NCBI RefSeq assembly: GCF_025370755.1 | Contig: NZ_JAMXFC010000031.1 | Location: forward strand, 18,891-82,890 | From: Laspinema sp. D2d | GTDB lineage: Bacteria; Cyanobacteriota; Cyanobacteriia; Cyanobacteriales; Laspinemataceae | Length of the DNA stretch: 64,000 bases | Direction of reading: 5' to 3' | Program-made: the position numbers and the translations under genes | The notes under the pieces: generated by a model | The model's input: only the letters and a program-made list of their open reading frames with translations | Database searches by the model: none | Told to the model about the DNA's origin: nothing | Shown here: one piece after another, positions 19,125 to 29,619 of the stretch | Position numbering within the stretch: position 1 is the first letter of the stretch | How the letters are laid out: every line of letters begins with the position of its first letter

Positions 19125-20044
19125 GCCGCGTCCTGAATTTTTCTAGGCGATCGCCCCTTAGATTCTTTTGAACGGGTGAGTCTTGAGACTTGAGAACGAA
19201 GAATTAAACCCTTAACAGGTTAATTAGATTAATTCTTAATTCTCAAGATTCATCCCTTTTTGGGGGACCCCCGGATGTATCCTGGTCCCCTATCACGATC
19301 CGCTGACTGAGTGTCCCTTCATCACCCCTTCAGGTTCGAGTAGAGCAATCCTCACTATAACCACCCGCCCCCTTCATACTTGGCATTGAAATTCGCAAAT
19401 CTCGTTCTCACTAAAGTATTTAAAAATTCCCATAAAAACGTGACCGCCAAAAAATCGACAGTTGCCTAAGTCTTGGAACTACCCGTGATAGCAATTTCGG
19501 GAAATTTGGGTATAATCCAAAACAACTGACACTGATCCGAATCCAGAAGGATCCAGACAATCACTTGTTCCTTCTCGTGACTCGGGATTAAAAAACAGTC
19601 GGGGAGGGGTCGTTCCAGATCCAGTGACTCAACATCAATCAAAGAGAGTAACCCAGGGGTATCCTATCAGACCCCCAAATTTGGCCTAAGACGACCATTT
19701 ACATCTCGTAAATATTGGTCTATGGTGCTAAGGGTGTATTGGCCTCCAAAATCGGGACTACCCATGAATCTAGGGTTCCTCATTTTCGGTTCACTAATGC
19801 ACTGCCATTGTCCCATTAGACAGAATGCGTGCATTTTCAAAAAAACTATCGCAAAAACAGAAGGAGGGTGCAATTTTTATTGAATATATCTTGAGTTCGT
19901 CTAAGCATTACTGAGCGATCGCCAATGTCGAGAATCCATGACAACCCCTACTTTTTGATGATGTAGCCGAGCGATCGGCCTTGAAAAACTCCGATTAATG
20001 AGTTTAGTATTCACCCAAACCACTCTGTAGAGAGAATTCCCAAA
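19125..20044. other. 920-bp intergenic region
   Basis: It contains an inverted repeat at 19189-19247 (CTTGAGAA with TTCTCAAG and GAATTAA with TTAATTC) that may end sucrose synthase transcription. TATAAT at about 19510 is a possible -10 element. I see no convincing coding region. Confidence 0.5.
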
Positions 20045-23000
20045 ATGGCAGAAATTAGCGAACCGAACAATCCCCTGGCAACAAACCTTCCAGGATCCAC
20101 TATTCCCGGATTAGATGAAAGCGATCCCCTAGAATCCTCTCGAACTTTAGAGGAAGAGGGAATTTTTTTAGACTTATCCTTACTACAAATCATTCAAGGC
20201 CAAGGTGGAGATGATACCATTATTGGCTCCCAGGCTGACGATACCATCGTGGGCAATGACGGAGATGATACCCTCTACGGAAATGTAGGTAACGATAGCC
20301 TCCTGGGAAACCAAGGCAACGACACGATCGCCGGTGGTCCCGGTAACGACATCATTCAAGGCAATAAAGGGGACGACTTCCTCTTCGGAGACTTAACTCG
20401 CGACGGACTCCCTCTCTCCGAAGGATTTGGCAACGACCTCATTTTTGGTGGCATCGGCAATGACCGCCTTTTCGGTAATCAGGGTGACGATACCCTCAAC
20501 GGGGAAACCGGGAACGACTCCATCTATGGTGGCAAAGACAACGACCTCATCATTGGTGAGGCAGGAGAGGACTTCCTCTCAGGCGATGATGGCAGCGACC
20601 TGCTCTATGGTGGCCTGGACAATGATATTCTCGCTGGTGGCCTCAACAACGATACCCTCTACGGGGAAGAGGGCGCTGACATCCTCAATGGCAACGAAGG
20701 CAACGACCTCGTAATTGGCGGTGCCGGTGACGACATCCTCTACGGTGACGACCTCACAGGGGAATTCGTTGGTGCAGGAAACGACATACTTTACGGAAAC
20801 GAAGGCAATGATATCGCCTACGGTGGCTCCGGCAACGATATTCTATTTGGCAACGAAGGCAATGATATCCTCTTTGGCAACCGAGGAAATGATGTCCTGT
20901 ATGGAGGTCAAGGAGATGATACAGCCTATGGTGGACAAGAGAATGACCAAGTATTTGGGGACAAAGGCAATGATGTCCTCTTTGGCAATCTCGGCGATGA
21001 CTTCGTAAATGGGGGTCAAGGGAATGATCTACTCCTAGGCAACGAGGGGAACGATCTCCTGGACGGCAGTTTTGGAGACGATATCATTTACGGCGGTCAA
21101 GATAACGACACCCTTCGAGGCGAGGATGGAAATGACCTGCTGTTTGGCGATAAAGGCAATGACGTAATTTTTGGCGGAGTGGGTAGCAATACCCTCACCG
21201 GCGGCCCAGGGTCAGACCAATTTGTAATTTCCCCGGGATTAGGATTTTTGCAACAGACGCGAAACTTGATTACCGACTTTACCGATGGGCAAGATTTCCT
21301 ACTTTTAGCCGATGGCATCACCTTTGATGATCTCGACCTCCGCGAAGAGATCGACGCCAACGGGACAGTTAATACCGTCATTTTGGATCGGCTGACTGGT
21401 ACCGTTACCATTTTGCAAAATGTCAGTGCCAGCGCGATTACCCGGGATGATTTCCTACCCCCACTCGCACCGCCACCACCACCGCCACCGCCGGAGGCAG
21501 AGCCACTCCCAGACATCCCCACCCCTCCGATTGTCAATGTTCCTGAAATCCCGGAACCCGAACCCGAACCCGAACCCGAACCTGAAGAGAGTGTCATTCA
21601 ATTTAGCAATGCCACCTACCGAATTAATGAAGATGGGACTCCCGAAGCGATGCTAGTCACCGTGACTCGCGGCAATAGTACCGAAGGGGTGATTACTGCC
21701 GATGTGGTTCTTCAAAGCAATCCAGGAACTGCAACAGCGGTAAACGATTATCAGAATGTTTTCCCGTTTCCTATCCAGTTTGCAGAGGGAGATACCACCT
21801 CACAACAGGTTACTATTCCCATCCTTAACGATACCCTCGCCGAAGATACGGAAACGATTAGCTTACAACTGACCAATCTCACCGGTACTGCGGTTTTAGG
21901 TAGCCAATCTACAGCCACCGTAGAAATTATCGACGATGATAATCCAGGAGAGTTAGAGTTTGTCATTCCAGCAGAAGGGAGTTTCAGAGTTAAGGAAGAT
22001 GGAAGCGTGGTCCGAGAAGTCCAGGTCCGTCGAGTCAATGGTAGCAGCGGCGAAGTAGGCGCTGATATCTCTCTGGCTGCCGGTTCCCCGAGTACAAATC
22101 CACCCGCAGAAGCGGGGATTGTGGGAGAAGATTTTGCGGCAGTTGAGGTTGCCGTATCCTTTGCGGATGGGGAAACCGCAACTAAAACCATTCAACTCCC
22201 AGCTACAGCAATTTTACGCGGGACAGTGAGTCGAGTGGATGGTCTCAAAACCGTCAACTTATCCTTGACCAATCCCAGAGGGGAGGTAGAACTCAGTACC
22301 ACCCCGGCACCCCTGCAAATTGAAGATATTGATCAACTGGTTGTCAGTATTGAGGTGACTCCCCCAGGAAATGAAGGGTTTGAAGCCGCACAGGGGGACC
22401 TACAAGGCGAGGCTACCCGAGAAGGGGTGTTCACGATCGCCCTGCGAGATGCCAATGGTGCTGAAGTCCTTGCTCCTGCCGGGGGTTTAACGGTTTCTTA
22501 TCGGGTGGATACCACAGCACCGGCAGAACCCACCGATCCAGAAGCCGCAGTCGAAGGTCAAGATTACAATGCTCTCTTAAATGATGCAGCCTTCACCTTG
22601 GGTAGCAATAGCGTCTTCATTCCCGAAGGAACTTCCTTTGCTACCATTACCATCAATCCGACTGAGGACAGTTTGCCCGAAGGGAGTGAATTCATTAAGC
22701 TCATCCTGAATGAAACGGCTGATTACAACCTCGCCAGTGATAAGCAAGAAGGGGAAGTTCTCCTGATTGATAATGACTCACCGATTGTCCGCATCAGTCC
22801 AGCTACGGAACGGATTAAGGAAGGAGAAACCCCTCAGACTCTCTTGACCATCTTTCGAGAAGATAGTGCTGGTAATCCGATCACCTCGGGAGCTTTGACC
22901 GTCAATTATGGCCGGGGCGGGACTGCGTCCGATGGTGTAGATTATGACCTGTTGACTGGGCAAGTAGTGATTGCAGATGGTGCCTCCTTCGCCACCGTTG

Positions 23001-23470
23001 AGGTTCGGGCTTTGGATGATAATAATACAGAACTGGATGAAACAGTTCGTATAACCCTGCAAGGCTCAACGGATGCTACCCAGGTTTATGAAGTTAAAGA
23101 GGGACAATCCCAGAGTGTGGTTACCCTTGAAGATAATGAGACTCCCCAAATCAGTGTACAGCCACGGGCTGCCGATATCTTGGCTGATCCTCCGACGGGT
23201 AACCAGTTCCAATTTATCCGGTTTGGCGATAAAGCGATCCCCCTAAGCGTGAACTATAACCCTGCCGGGACGGCTCAACCGGGCACGGACTACACGGCAT
23301 TACCCGGCACAATTAACTTTACTGCGGGACAAAGTTCGGTGTTAGTTCCGTTAACTCCTATTGACAATCCGAATGATGATGCTCCCAAGACTATCGACGT
23401 TGAGATAGTAGATGGAACAGCTTACGATCTAGGAACAATCCCTAGGGGCAGTCTGACGTTCTTAAACTAA
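20045..23470 (+). CDS. RTX calcium-binding and Calx-beta repeat protein
   Basis: A 1141-residue, very acidic protein with no N-terminal signal peptide. Residues about 55-390 are nonapeptide RTX repeats (GNDxxxGxxG type, e.g. GGDDTIIGSQADDTIVGN) that fold as a calcium-binding beta-roll, closing with an LITDFTDGQDFLLLADG segment. A proline-rich linker (P7 near 472, then PEPEPEP near 502) leads to about five Calx-beta-like modules from 515 to the end (e.g. INEDGTPEAMLVTVTRG). Such proteins are usually secreted through type I export and sit on the cell surface, in sheaths or in motility layers. No exporter gene is nearby. AGAGAGAA precedes the ATG. Confidence 0.88.
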   Translation: MAEISEPNNPLATNLPGSTIPGLDESDPLESSRTLEEEGIFLDLSLLQIIQGQGGDDTIIGSQADDTIVGNDGDDTLYGNVGNDSLLGNQGNDTIAGGPGNDIIQGNKGDDFLFGDLTRDGLPLSEGFGNDLIFGGIGNDRLFGNQGDDTLNGETGNDSIYGGKDNDLIIGEAGEDFLSGDDGSDLLYGGLDNDILAGGLNNDTLYGEEGADILNGNEGNDLVIGGAGDDILYGDDLTGEFVGAGNDILYGNEGNDIAYGGSGNDILFGNEGNDILFGNRGNDVLYGGQGDDTAYGGQENDQVFGDKGNDVLFGNLGDDFVNGGQGNDLLLGNEGNDLLDGSFGDDIIYGGQDNDTLRGEDGNDLLFGDKGNDVIFGGVGSNTLTGGPGSDQFVISPGLGFLQQTRNLITDFTDGQDFLLLADGITFDDLDLREEIDANGTVNTVILDRLTGTVTILQNVSASAITRDDFLPPLAPPPPPPPPEAEPLPDIPTPPIVNVPEIPEPEPEPEPEPEESVIQFSNATYRINEDGTPEAMLVTVTRGNSTEGVITADVVLQSNPGTATAVNDYQNVFPFPIQFAEGDTTSQQVTIPILNDTLAEDTETISLQLTNLTGTAVLGSQSTATVEIIDDDNPGELEFVIPAEGSFRVKEDGSVVREVQVRRVNGSSGEVGADISLAAGSPSTNPPAEAGIVGEDFAAVEVAVSFADGETATKTIQLPATAILRGTVSRVDGLKTVNLSLTNPRGEVELSTTPAPLQIEDIDQLVVSIEVTPPGNEGFEAAQGDLQGEATREGVFTIALRDANGAEVLAPAGGLTVSYRVDTTAPAEPTDPEAAVEGQDYNALLNDAAFTLGSNSVFIPEGTSFATITINPTEDSLPEGSEFIKLILNETADYNLASDKQEGEVLLIDNDSPIVRISPATERIKEGETPQTLLTIFREDSAGNPITSGALTVNYGRGGTASDGVDYDLLTGQVVIADGASFATVEVRALDDNNTELDETVRITLQGSTDATQVYEVKEGQSQSVVTLEDNETPQISVQPRAADILADPPTGNQFQFIRFGDKAIPLSVNYNPAGTAQPGTDYTALPGTINFTAGQSSVLVPLTPIDNPNDDAPKTIDVEIVDGTAYDLGTIPRGSLTFLN

Positions 23471-23522
23471 GAAGAGTGTCTATTGGGGTTAATGCCTCTT
23501 AAGCCTCAACCCTTTAGCCGAA

Positions 23523-23549
23523 GTCTCCCCAACCTTGAGAAGGGGAGAC
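23523..23549 (+). terminator. Possible terminator after the RTX gene
   Basis: GTCTCCCC and GGGGAGAC form an 8-bp stem, with only a weak T-rich tail some bases later. It lies between the RTX gene and def, both on the plus strand. Confidence 0.35.
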
Positions 23550-23632
23550 TCTGCGGCTTTTGTATCAATAGGTTAAGATCGAGATAACAAGCCTAGATTA
23601 AACCCTAGCCGGAAACCGCACCCCCTAAGTTC

Positions 23633-24196
23633 ATGAGTTCTCAAGTTCTTGTCGAAAAGAAAAAGTTAGAGCATCCACCTCGGGATATTCGTTATCTCGG
23701 CGATCGCGATTTGCGTCAGTCTGCCAAGCGCGTGGCTCAAGTAGATGCGGAGATCCGCCAACTGGTGCGGGAAATGCTCCAAAGTATGTACACGGCGGAT
23801 GGCATTGGATTGGCGGCCCCTCAAGTGGGGGTCCAAAAACAAGTGATTGTGGTAGATTGCGATTTGGAAAACCCGGCAACTCCGCCTCTGGTCCTGATCA
23901 ATCCGGTGATTAAGAAATTCGGCGGCGATGAATGCACTTATCAAGAAGGCTGTCTGAGTATTCCCGGGGTTTATTTGGACGTCAAACGTCCCGAAATTAT
24001 CGAAGTGGCGTATAAAGATGAACGGGGACGTCCTCAAAAAATGACGGCGAAAGGGATTGTCTCTCGCTGCATTCAGCATGAAATGGATCACCTCAATGGT
24101 GTACTCTTTGTCGATCGCGTGGAAAATCACCTGGCGCTAACTGAGGAACTTGTCAAACAAGGGTTTTCGACGAAAGACGTTAAATCTATCCTTTAG
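23633..24196 (+). CDS. def: Peptide deformylase
   Basis: Removes the N-formyl group from new proteins. All three metal-site motifs are intact: GIGLAAPQVG (57-66), EGCLS (105-109, Cys107 a metal ligand) and HEMDH (149-153). Length 187 is typical. A clear terminator follows at once. Confidence 0.97.
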   Translation: MSSQVLVEKKKLEHPPRDIRYLGDRDLRQSAKRVAQVDAEIRQLVREMLQSMYTADGIGLAAPQVGVQKQVIVVDCDLENPATPPLVLINPVIKKFGGDECTYQEGCLSIPGVYLDVKRPEIIEVAYKDERGRPQKMTAKGIVSRCIQHEMDHLNGVLFVDRVENHLALTEELVKQGFSTKDVKSIL

Positions 24197-24205
24197 AAAA
24201 GAGTC

Positions 24206-24237
24206 AACGGTTAACTATTAGGGGTTAACCGTTTTTT
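24206..24237 (+). terminator. Terminator after def
   Basis: AACGGTTAAC and GGTTAACCGTT form a stem followed by T6, ten bases past the stop. Confidence 0.85.
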
Positions 24238-24284
24238 CATGCTTAAATTGTCAGGTAGTCATCCTTTATTGGTCAGGGTTTCTC

Positions 24285-24485
24285 ATGTTCATGTCTCCCA
24301 AAACTTCCCTCTTTCTGGGCGCTTCCTGTGTGGCGGCGATCGCCTCGGTGGGTTCGATTTTTGAACTCTCTTCTGGACAACCGGAACTCGGCGCAGTCGC
24401 CACTACGATCATTTTGGCAGTTAGCGTTCCTAGCGTGGTTTTATTCTTCTTAGCGGCGGTGCGTGACGCCAGATCTTCTAGCTGA
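24285..24485 (+). CDS. Small membrane protein with two helices
   Basis: A 66-residue protein with hydrophobic stretches around residues 8-26 and 38-58, ending in RDARSSS. The layout (short SSGQPELG loop, two helices) fits a conserved small cyanobacterial membrane protein, but I cannot name a family. The start may be ATG 24285 or ATG 24291. Confidence 0.6.
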   Translation: MFMSPKTSLFLGASCVAAIASVGSIFELSSGQPELGAVATTIILAVSVPSVVLFFLAAVRDARSSS

Positions 24486-24548
24486 TTTGCCCCTCTCTCA
24501 TCGGGTTTGGCAAGTATCATTTTTAAGGTAGGGTGGGTCTTCTCTACC

Positions 24549-25835
24549 CTACTCTTTTAAAACTCCTAAATCTGTCACCAGGGGTAGATGATCAGAGCCA
24601 ATATTAGGTCCTTTTCGAGTGTTTAAAACTTGGATTTCTCGATTGACGAAACAATGATCGATAGGGATGGAAAGCAGGGGGTTAGGGGTAGGCCAAGTGG
24701 GCATGATTCCAAACCCTGAACGTGCATTTTGAAGGTTGGAATTTTTGACAAACTTTCTATAAATAGGAGACCATAGGCTGATATTAAAATCTCCTAGAAC
24801 TAAGGCTGGGTTGTTTAAAGGGGCTACATAGTCAGCAATCGCTTCTAACTGCTGATTTCGCTTTTTAAATAGGTTTTTTGAGACGGGAATCTGAGTATGC
24901 GCTAACAAAATAGTCAAGACTTTTTCCGGCAACGATATTTGGGCGACAACCCCTCGTTTTTCGGAATCTAAACTGCCCTCATAAACCCGTTTTAAGGGTA
25001 GAGAACTATACAAAGCAATATCTCCTTTTAATACTGCATAAGGCAGAATATCCCGTAAGGTTTCTAACTGTGCATTCCATTCTCCTTTAACCTCCATAAA
25101 TGCAGCAATATCGGGAGTTTCTTGGCGGACAAACTTTAGGAGTTTTTCGTAATTTTTATTTTGAAATAAAAGGTTGGACTGCAAAACTTTCAGGGGAATT
25201 GAAGATTGAACCGGGGTGGCGATCGCTGGATTGGGCCAGTACCAAGGTGCAATTTCTGCCAAATTCAACAAAATACAAATTAAACTAACAATAATCCAAG
25301 GCTTACGCCGTTTAAAAGCAAAATAAAATAACCCAATTATTCCTCCTATCAAATATTGCAGCTTAAAATGAGAAGTTAAATCCAACAGATAGGAAACCTG
25401 GCCCAAATATCCCATTATAGAAAGACAAATTAATCCACAAACCCCTAATTTGAAACTATCCATACCTAAAAAATTAACTATTGTTAATTTTGGAGTTTCA
25501 TTGTGTAAAATCACCCATTTAATTTGAATTTTTAAAGGGTATGAAAGAGGGAATTGGTCAATTTCTGCTAAAAGTTTATCTGCGGGTTCTAATTGTCTGC
25601 GTTTCTGATAAATTTTTATCAAAAATGTATCAATGCAGCCATTAATCACCGCATTCACGACTAAACCGACTCCCACTAAAAACAACAGACCTCCCAATAA
25701 TTTAAACGGCCCGCCTAAGTTCTGTAATCCAGACCAAATTGCTGAATTTCCCGTTTTTCCAGTAGAATGAATACTGAAAAAAAGAAGTAAGGCCGGGACA
25801 GCAATAGTCATTCCTGTAGTTATGAATTTATCCAT
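24549..25835 (-). CDS. Membrane-anchored endonuclease/exonuclease/phosphatase family protein
   Basis: A 428-residue protein. The N-terminal half has several membrane segments (about 8-25, 40-65, 130-150, 160-200). The C-terminal half from about residue 215 is an EEP-fold domain: VLQSNLLFQNKNY, DIAAFMEV with the metal-binding glutamate, VLGDFNI, and a final GSDHLPLVTDLG with the catalytic histidine. These enzymes cleave phosphodiesters in nucleic acids or inositol-type lipids; the substrate here is unknown. The gene is more AT-rich than its neighbours. Confidence 0.85.
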   Translation of the reverse strand: MDKFITTGMTIAVPALLLFFSIHSTGKTGNSAIWSGLQNLGGPFKLLGGLLFLVGVGLVVNAVINGCIDTFLIKIYQKRRQLEPADKLLAEIDQFPLSYPLKIQIKWVILHNETPKLTIVNFLGMDSFKLGVCGLICLSIMGYLGQVSYLLDLTSHFKLQYLIGGIIGLFYFAFKRRKPWIIVSLICILLNLAEIAPWYWPNPAIATPVQSSIPLKVLQSNLLFQNKNYEKLLKFVRQETPDIAAFMEVKGEWNAQLETLRDILPYAVLKGDIALYSSLPLKRVYEGSLDSEKRGVVAQISLPEKVLTILLAHTQIPVSKNLFKKRNQQLEAIADYVAPLNNPALVLGDFNISLWSPIYRKFVKNSNLQNARSGFGIMPTWPTPNPLLSIPIDHCFVNREIQVLNTRKGPNIGSDHLPLVTDLGVLKE

Positions 25836-26071
25836 ATTTTTTACGGCTTAAACCTCGGAGTAACTTGCTAAATACCTTAAAGAAATAATTAATAAAATTC
25901 GCCATTAATTTGGGCTAGTGGATGAAAAAGCTTACAAAAATTTCTGGGATTTAGCCATGAATTTTTCTAGTAATCCAGTACGTTTGATGATTTCCTAATC
26001 GCCCAAAGTAATGGCAGTCGCCATTACTTTGTTATTCCCCAAAGCCTAATTGTATCGGTTACTTTTCTGCT

Positions 26072-27598
26072 CTATAATCCTAAATCTACCCCAATTCTAT
26101 GGGCGCAGGCAAACCCAGAAAAAGCCACCGCATTTAATCCTTGTCCTGGGAAGGTACTATCTCCCACACAGTACAATCCCGGAATTGAAGTGCGGTTAAA
26201 TGGCATTCCCAACAATCCCCATAACTTGCGTCGGGGAATGGGTCCATAAGTCCCATCGACCCGATTTAAAAACCTGCGGTGCGATCGCGGTGTTCCCACT
26301 TCCATATAATCCAATCCCGCATCTAAACCGGGAAAAATCTCTTCTAAACGCTCAATAATTCGTCCTGCTGCTTCTTCCTTTTTTTCTTCATACTCTTCCG
26401 ATGACATTCCCTCCCAATCTTTAATCCAACTCGGGGTAAAGGTATGAATGATATGATATCCCTCCGGGGCTAAACTCGGATCCAAAAGGGTGGGAATCGA
26501 CACAAAAATTGTCCCCTCGGGTTCTTCCATCTTCTTCCACTGGTCTAAGACAATATGATGACAAGCGGTATCCGGCGGCAATACTCTCGCTTCTACGCCT
26601 AAATGCAAGCTAATAAAACTGGGTGATTTGCGATAGCGATTGCGCCAGCTTTCTTCTTTCCGAGGCAATTGGCGATCGCTCAATAATTTGTCAAAGGTAT
26701 CCCATCGCGTCGCATTTGACACAATCCGTTTGGCTCGATATTCTGCTCCTGTGGTCAATTTTACCCCCACGGCCTGTCCTTTTTCTGTGATAATCTTATC
26801 GACCCGGGATTGATAGCGAATGGTACTTCCAGCATTGACTAATCCTTCGGCTAATTTCTTAGCAATTTGTCCCACGCCGCCTTTAGGATAATTAATCCCA
26901 CCATAGTGGCGATCGGAAAACACCATTCCAGCATTAATCATGGGAGTCATGTCTGCTGGCACCACGGACCAGCAATAGCATTCGATATCGATAAATTTGA
27001 GGAGGGCCGGATCTTTGATATACTTGCGGGCAATATCTCCGGCATTCAGAGGCAGATATTTGACTAACCCCAAACAGGCGAGGGGATGCTGGAAAAACAC
27101 CTGCGTCAGATAGCGGGGTTCTTCCAGGGACAGTAACGGCATGGCATTCAGGCAGTTGAATACGTTCCAGCATTCATCGTAAAATTGGCGAATTCCCTCC
27201 CGTTCATGAGGAAAGCGGCTGCCCAGTTCTTGCAAAAATTTCTCATAATCCCGATGAACTTCTAGGTCCAGTCCTTCCGGGAGGTGATAATGGATCTGAA
27301 CCGGATCTGGGACGGTTTCGAGGTGGACTTTGACCGCATCGAGGGCACGAGTCAGCAGGTTCGTGGTGCCTTTGTCCCCAAATCCGAAGATCATCGAGGC
27401 CCCTTGGTCAAAGCAATAGCCGTTGCGCTCAAAGGATCCAGAACTGCCTCCGGGAATGGTGTAGCTTTCCAGGACTAGGACCTTGGCTCCTTTGGCGGCG
27501 AGTTGGGTTGCGGTAACGAGTCCGCCAATGCCAGAACCGATAACGATAACATCAAAATTCTCAGTTTGGGGTGAGGTTAGGGTGGAAGCAACTGCCAT
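26072..27598 (-). CDS. crtH: Carotene isomerase (CrtISO type)
   Basis: A 508-residue FAD-dependent enzyme that converts poly-cis-lycopene to all-trans-lycopene after the zeta-carotene desaturase pathway. The N-terminal dinucleotide site is [20 protein letters not shown], followed by the family stretch [18 protein letters not shown]. The C-terminal FAD segment is [20 protein letters not shown]. Length and motifs fit CrtH rather than phytoene desaturase CrtP. It is divergent from upp with a 503-bp gap carrying operator-like repeats. Confidence 0.92.
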   Translation of the reverse strand: MAVASTLTSPQTENFDVIVIGSGIGGLVTATQLAAKGAKVLVLESYTIPGGSSGSFERNGYCFDQGASMIFGFGDKGTTNLLTRALDAVKVHLETVPDPVQIHYHLPEGLDLEVHRDYEKFLQELGSRFPHEREGIRQFYDECWNVFNCLNAMPLLSLEEPRYLTQVFFQHPLACLGLVKYLPLNAGDIARKYIKDPALLKFIDIECYCWSVVPADMTPMINAGMVFSDRHYGGINYPKGGVGQIAKKLAEGLVNAGSTIRYQSRVDKIITEKGQAVGVKLTTGAEYRAKRIVSNATRWDTFDKLLSDRQLPRKEESWRNRYRKSPSFISLHLGVEARVLPPDTACHHIVLDQWKKMEEPEGTIFVSIPTLLDPSLAPEGYHIIHTFTPSWIKDWEGMSSEEYEEKKEEAAGRIIERLEEIFPGLDAGLDYMEVGTPRSHRRFLNRVDGTYGPIPRRKLWGLLGMPFNRTSIPGLYCVGDSTFPGQGLNAVAFSGFACAHRIGVDLGL

Positions 27599-27893
27599 GA
27601 GTCGAAGTCTTGCGATCGCCTAAAGGGTTATGAATGGCATAGCTGAACTACATTGCACTGCACCCGCATCTGGAGCCCTGTTCGATTTTCGGGACCGCTA
27701 GATGCCGGTTTTACAGACAATGCCGCAAGCTATGGGGTTATTGTAAGGGAAATTTTAGGTCAGGGGCGCAGGGGATTCGGTTATTCTCATCCCCAAGCTT
27801 TGCACCCACCCCCAAAAGAAATACGGGACTAGCCGCTATTGCTGACCAATCCCGCCTGCCGATCCTTTTTGAGAGGAGAACACTTTAGTAATC

Positions 27894-27934
27894 TCAATAT
27901 AGACTTATTGAAAATCTTTGTCAATACTTATTGA
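27894..27934. promoter_or_regulatory. Two TCAATA-TATTGA inverted repeats between crtH and upp
   Basis: Site 1 (27894-27911) is TCAATA, six bases, TATTGA. Site 2 (27921-27934) is TCAATA, two bases, TATTGA. Two palindromes of the same half-site within 41 bp suggest binding of a dimeric regulator. Nothing else recognisable fills the 27599-28101 gap. Confidence 0.45.
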
Positions 27935-28101
27935 GAAGTTTTTTCAGAAAAATTTTTCAGCTAATCTGCGAGTTAACAACAGGTAACAGAATCGGCTACA
28001 GAAAACGATCGCCCCAGATGAACGCAGCAGACCCCGAAGGCAGTACAATCGGTCTGGTCTCCAACCTAGAATTTAAGACAAGCGATCGCCTGTGAAAGCC
28101 C

Positions 28102-28755
28102 ATGACCATACAAATGCGAGTTTATGTGCCGCCGCATCCGTTAATCAAGCATTGGCTTGGGGTGGCGCGGGATGCATCAACCCCACCGGCCCTTTTTCGG
28201 AGTGCCATCACTGAATTAGGACGCTGGCTAACCTATGAAGCCTGCCGCGAGTGGTTGCCGGTGATAGAAACGACCATCGAAACTCCCCTGGCTCCTTGTC
28301 CCGCCACCTTTGTGAATCCGCAAGTGCCGGTTGTGGTAGTGCCGATTCTGCGTGCGGGATTAGCGCTCATGGAAGGGGTGCAACCCGTGCTCCCTTTGGC
28401 AGCGGTGTATCATTTAGGTATGGTCCGGGATGAAGAAACCCTGGAAGCGCGCTGTTATTTAAACAAACTCCCGGATCAAATTGACCCTCAAACCCGCGTG
28501 CTGATTTGCGAACCGATGTTGGCAACCGGGGGGACAATTATGGCAACAATGGCGATGCTGACTGAGCGCGGTGTGGATCCCGGGCTGGTTCGGATTTTGT
28601 CGGTGGTGGTGGCATCCCCCGCCTTGCAAAAATTGAGTCAAGCCTATCCGAGTTTGAATATCTATACCGCTTGCATTGATGAAAGTCTCAATGAGCAAGG
28701 TTATATTGTGCCTGGATTGGGAGATGCAGGCGATCGCGCCTTTGCAACTTTTTGA
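28102..28755 (+). CDS. upp: Uracil phosphoribosyltransferase
   Basis: Salvages uracil to UMP with PRPP. The 217-residue protein has VVVPILRAGLALMEGV and the PRPP-binding ICEPMLATGGTIMATM; the C-terminus GYIVPGLGDAGDRAFATF holds the uracil-binding loop. Length is normal. Confidence 0.93.
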   Translation: MTIQMRVYVPPHPLIKHWLGVARDASTPPALFRSAITELGRWLTYEACREWLPVIETTIETPLAPCPATFVNPQVPVVVVPILRAGLALMEGVQPVLPLAAVYHLGMVRDEETLEARCYLNKLPDQIDPQTRVLICEPMLATGGTIMATMAMLTERGVDPGLVRILSVVVASPALQKLSQAYPSLNIYTACIDESLNEQGYIVPGLGDAGDRAFATF

Positions 28756-28784
28756 TCGCCTGAGTTCCGAACGATCCCCCTGAA

Positions 28785-28803
28785 TCCCCCTTGTTAAGGG
28801 GGA
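28785..28803 (+). terminator. TCCCCCTTGTTAAGGGGGA hairpin after upp
   Basis: A perfect 19-base stem-loop 30 bases downstream of upp. There is no strong T-run, so it may be only a dispersed palindrome; this hairpin type is widespread in cyanobacterial intergenic DNA. Confidence 0.45.
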
Positions 28804-29025
28804 CTTTGACCCTTGAGCAATGCTACAGCAACGCCTTCAGGAGCATTAACAAGCTGCCGGTGTGTCGCGGTGGCGAGGGTTTCGCCGGAACTAAAGAACA
28901 GGAGAGTACCCGCCCCAATGTGTTATTATATCCAGCATTAGAGGGGTTCCGGGACCCGAGATTCCCAGGGTAGAAATTAATAAGCCACAAGTGAAACCAG
29001 CAGCAACTCCAGACAGGGTAAGCCA

Positions 29026-29358
29026 ATGAGTAATCGAGATAATTTTGCAGGCGGATTTTTACTGGGAACGATTTTAGGTGGCATCGTGGGTGGAGCGATC
29101 GGGGCAGTCGTCGGTGCAAAACTGGCAGAAGAGAATAAGCCACCGGAAAACGGGAACCGTCCCGAACCTAGACCCCGAAAGCTGAAAAAACGGCAGTTTG
29201 CCGAACAAGCAGGCATGGAAACGGCACGGCGTTCCTTGGAAAACAAAATCGCTCAACTCAATGATGCGATCGATGATGTGCGCCAACAACTGAGCCATGT
29301 CAACGGGACTACAGTGGATGAAACCGACAACATTTCCACTTTGGTGGAAGAATCCTAA
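29026..29358 (+). CDS. Small membrane-anchored coiled-coil protein
   Basis: A 110-residue protein with a glycine-rich N-terminal membrane helix (GGFLLGTILGGIVGGAIGAV), a proline/arginine linker, and a helical C-terminal part with heptad-like spacing (LENKIAQLNDAIDDVRQQL). The layout is like YtxH-type stress or envelope proteins, but I do not claim that family. Confidence 0.75.
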   Translation: MSNRDNFAGGFLLGTILGGIVGGAIGAVVGAKLAEENKPPENGNRPEPRPRKLKKRQFAEQAGMETARRSLENKIAQLNDAIDDVRQQLSHVNGTTVDETDNISTLVEES

Positions 29359-29406
29359 TCCGATTCAGATGCTGCCACAATTAGGACCCTAGTACAGGAG
29401 CGATGA

Positions 29407-29471
29407 GAAACCGGGTTTTTTGACAAAATCTCTGGTGATTCCCGATAAAAGAGGGAAAAAAACCCGGTTTC
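29407..29471. repeat. 15-bp inverted repeat with GAAACCGGG core
   Basis: GAAACCGGGTTTTTT at 29407-29421 and its exact complement at 29457-29471 enclose 35 bases. It belongs to the same dispersed GAAACC/GGTTTC family as the hairpin at 4421-4446. It lies between the coiled-coil gene and the YggT gene and could end transcription of the former. Confidence 0.75.
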
Positions 29472-29619
29472 AGGTCCCGTCCGACTAAATTTCGGGTAGC
29501 GATCGCCCGATTCCTTTGCGATTCGGAAACCCGACTTCATAAAGATTCGGCGATCGACTACACTAAAAACAAGGCTCGATCGAGCTTAAAATTCAGATAA
29601 TCCAAGCCAATCAACCATA

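Noticed and set aside
20427..21597. Alternative frames rich in Met/Thr/Ser within the RTX gene
   Set aside because: They result from the repeated GGN-AAY-GAY codon pattern of the RTX repeats read out of frame.
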